This document shows positions 4,958 through 6,234 of a DNA stretch of 6,234 nt, piece by piece. Source of the DNA: DAONBD01 sp964525485 (GTDB lineage: Bacteria > Patescibacteriota > Gracilibacteria > UBA1369 > LOWO2-01-FULL-3); NCBI GenBank assembly GCA_964525485.1, contig CAZGHH010000040.1, positions 1-6,234 of the forward strand. Reading direction: 5' to 3'. A program made the position numbers and the translations under genes. The notes under the pieces are model-generated. The model was given only the letters and a program-made list of their open reading frames with translations. It searched no databases and was not told the DNA's origin. Each line of letters starts with the position of its first letter. The first letter of the stretch is position 1.

Positions 4958-6234
4958 ATGAGTTCAAAAGAATTCAGCATGGAGTTAGCTGGCCGAAAAT
5001 TTTCTTTTTCGGTAAGCCCGCTTCGTACATTCGCAACAGGTCACGTTGAAGCCAAGCTTGGCGACACTGTGATTATGGCAAACGCAATGGTTAGCGACAA
5101 AGGTAAGGAAGGAGCAGACTTCTTCCCAATGACAGTTGATTTTGAAGAAATGATGTACGCTGCTGGAAAGATAAAAGGCAGTAAATTCATCAAACGTGAC
5201 GGACGTCCTTCAGAGAACGCGGTATTAACATCTCGTCTTATTGATCGTCCTATCAGACCTCTTTTCCCAAAAGGAACGACAAACGAGGTAGCTTTAACTT
5301 GTACTGCGTTATGCGTGGACATGGAAGTGGACCCAGGCACTACAGCTCTTAATGCAGCTTCAGCTGCATTGATGATCACAGGCGCGGAATTTGCAGGTCC
5401 TCTTGCGGCAGTGAGAATGGGATACGTCGAAGAAAATGGAACATGGAAATTAATTATAAATCCTACTTACAAAGAATGTTCAGAAGGTAAATTGAACCTC
5501 GTAGTAGCCGGAACAGCTGATGCCATCACTATGGTGGAGGCTGCTGTGAATGAAGTTTCTGAGGAGGTTATATTGGAAGCTCTTGAAATGGCTCACGCTG
5601 AGATCAAAAAGATTTGCACTCTTCAATTGGAATTTGCTGATTGGTACAAGAAAGAATTCAATGTTCAACCAATTGTACTAGAAGTCAGAGGCCCATCGGA
5701 AAAAGCTGTTGAGGCTGTTTCTGCTATCGTCACAGACGAAATGCTCGATGGAATCAAAGGAATGACAAAGAAAGAAGTGAAAGCAAAGATTCACGAGATC
5801 GAAGATATTGTATTAGAAAAATTAGCAGATAAAATCCTTGGGAAATATGAGGAGAACGAAGAAAAATTCTCAAAATCTGAACTTAAAGAAATTATTAATT
5901 CTAAGTTCGAAAAGAGAATGCGTTTCAACATCCTTAATAAAGGAACTCGTTTGGACGGAAGAAAAGAAAACGAGATCAGACCGCTATCGAGCGCAGTCGG
6001 AATTCTACCAAGAACTCACGGAACAGGTTTATTCAATAGAGGAGAAACTCAGGTTCTCACAATTACTACACTTGGTGGACCAGACGACGCTCAGGTGATC
6101 GACACTATGGATGACGATAGAGAGAAGAGATATATGCACCACTATCATTTCCCAGCTTATGCTACAGGTGAAATCAAAGCATCTCGTGGACCATCAAGAC
6201 GTGAAATCGGACACGGAGACCTCGCAGAACGCGC
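4958..6234 (+). CDS. pnp: Polynucleotide phosphorylase (PNPase), partial: C-terminus beyond window end
   Basis: Phosphorolytic 3'-to-5' exoribonuclease that degrades RNA to nucleoside diphosphates and can run in reverse to add tails; a trimer, often part of RNA-decay complexes. The window holds 425 codons of a protein usually about 700 residues long. Seen in order: first RNase PH-like domain (about 5-140) with GADFFPMTV (52-60), FIKRDGRPSE (77-86; the FFRR-loop region, FIKR as in many Gram-positives) and SRLIDRPIRPLFP (92-104); an all-helical linker (about 230-325) rich in Glu and Lys; then the second RNase PH domain opening with RLDGRKENEIRPL from residue 331 and running to GPSRREIGHG at 411-420. 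The metal-binding aspartates of this domain and the KH and S1 RNA-binding domains lie beyond the window. The ATG at 4958 is preferred over ATG 4979 because KEFSMELAGR aligns with the usual N-terminus. No clear promoter lies in the 196-nt gap, so co-transcription with rpsO is likely; expression is probably controlled through the structured leader. Confidence 0.97.
   Translation, partial: MSSKEFSMELAGRKFSFSVSPLRTFATGHVEAKLGDTVIMANAMVSDKGKEGADFFPMTVDFEEMMYAAGKIKGSKFIKRDGRPSENAVLTSRLIDRPIRPLFPKGTTNEVALTCTALCVDMEVDPGTTALNAASAALMITGAEFAGPLAAVRMGYVEENGTWKLIINPTYKECSEGKLNLVVAGTADAITMVEAAVNEVSEEVILEALEMAHAEIKKICTLQLEFADWYKKEFNVQPIVLEVRGPSEKAVEAVSAIVTDEMLDGIKGMTKKEVKAKIHEIEDIVLEKLADKILGKYEENEEKFSKSELKEIINSKFEKRMRFNILNKGTRLDGRKENEIRPLSSAVGILPRTHGTGLFNRGETQVLTITTLGGPDDAQVIDTMDDDREKRYMHHYHFPAYATGEIKASRGPSRREIGHGDLAER

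Noticed and set aside
5838..6098. Plus-strand frame of 86 codons inside pnp
   Set aside because: It overlaps the PNPase reading frame, whose protein matches the family throughout.
1..6234. Alternative genetic code with UGA as glycine or tryptophan
   Set aside because: No in-frame TGA occurs in any of the five genes, glycines use GGN and tryptophans TGG.

Overview
The window holds five protein genes of a bacterium: three on the minus strand (positions 1 to about 4200) and two on the plus strand (4324 to the end). It is moderately AT-rich. All tryptophans are TGG and no in-frame TGA is seen, so the standard bacterial code applies, and the UGA-glycine code of Gracilibacteria/Absconditabacteria is not supported. 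I infer a Patescibacteria/CPR-type organism such as a Peregrinibacteria relative, with low to moderate confidence. The hints are a shortened LeuRS editing-site loop, a long Lys/Ala tail on ribosomal protein S15, an unassigned polytopic membrane protein with a CPR-like N-terminus, and little use of Shine-Dalgarno sites. No single feature is diagnostic.

Minus strand, read from right to left: a multi-pass membrane protein of unknown function (4200 to 3142), a small membrane-anchored protein with one PAS domain and no output domain (3014 to 2337), and leucyl-tRNA synthetase leuS (from 2265, cut at the window start). Each has its own sigma70-type promoter with a 17-bp spacer, so they look like separate transcription units. 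For leuS and the membrane protein the -10 box lies exactly 7 nt before the ATG, which predicts leaderless mRNAs.

Plus strand: rpsO (S15) and pnp (polynucleotide phosphorylase, cut at the window end) in the classic rpsO-pnp order. The divergent region 4201-4323 carries two face-to-face promoters whose -35 boxes overlap on opposite strands, plus a terminator-like hairpin in the predicted rpsO leader.

The 196-nt rpsO-pnp gap is the most interesting non-coding part. From 4821 to 4957 it can fold into a nearly continuous 25-bp stem capped by small hairpins (one with a UUCG loop), an alternative GAAA-capped hairpin that competes for one arm of that stem, and a last hairpin ending on the base before the pnp ATG. 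I see no convincing promoter in the gap, so pnp is probably read from the rpsO promoter. In E. coli a long pnp leader stem is cut by RNase III and mediates PNPase autoregulation; this leader may be an analogue. I see nothing specific in 4762-4820. No mobile elements, CRISPR arrays, tRNA or rRNA genes were found.
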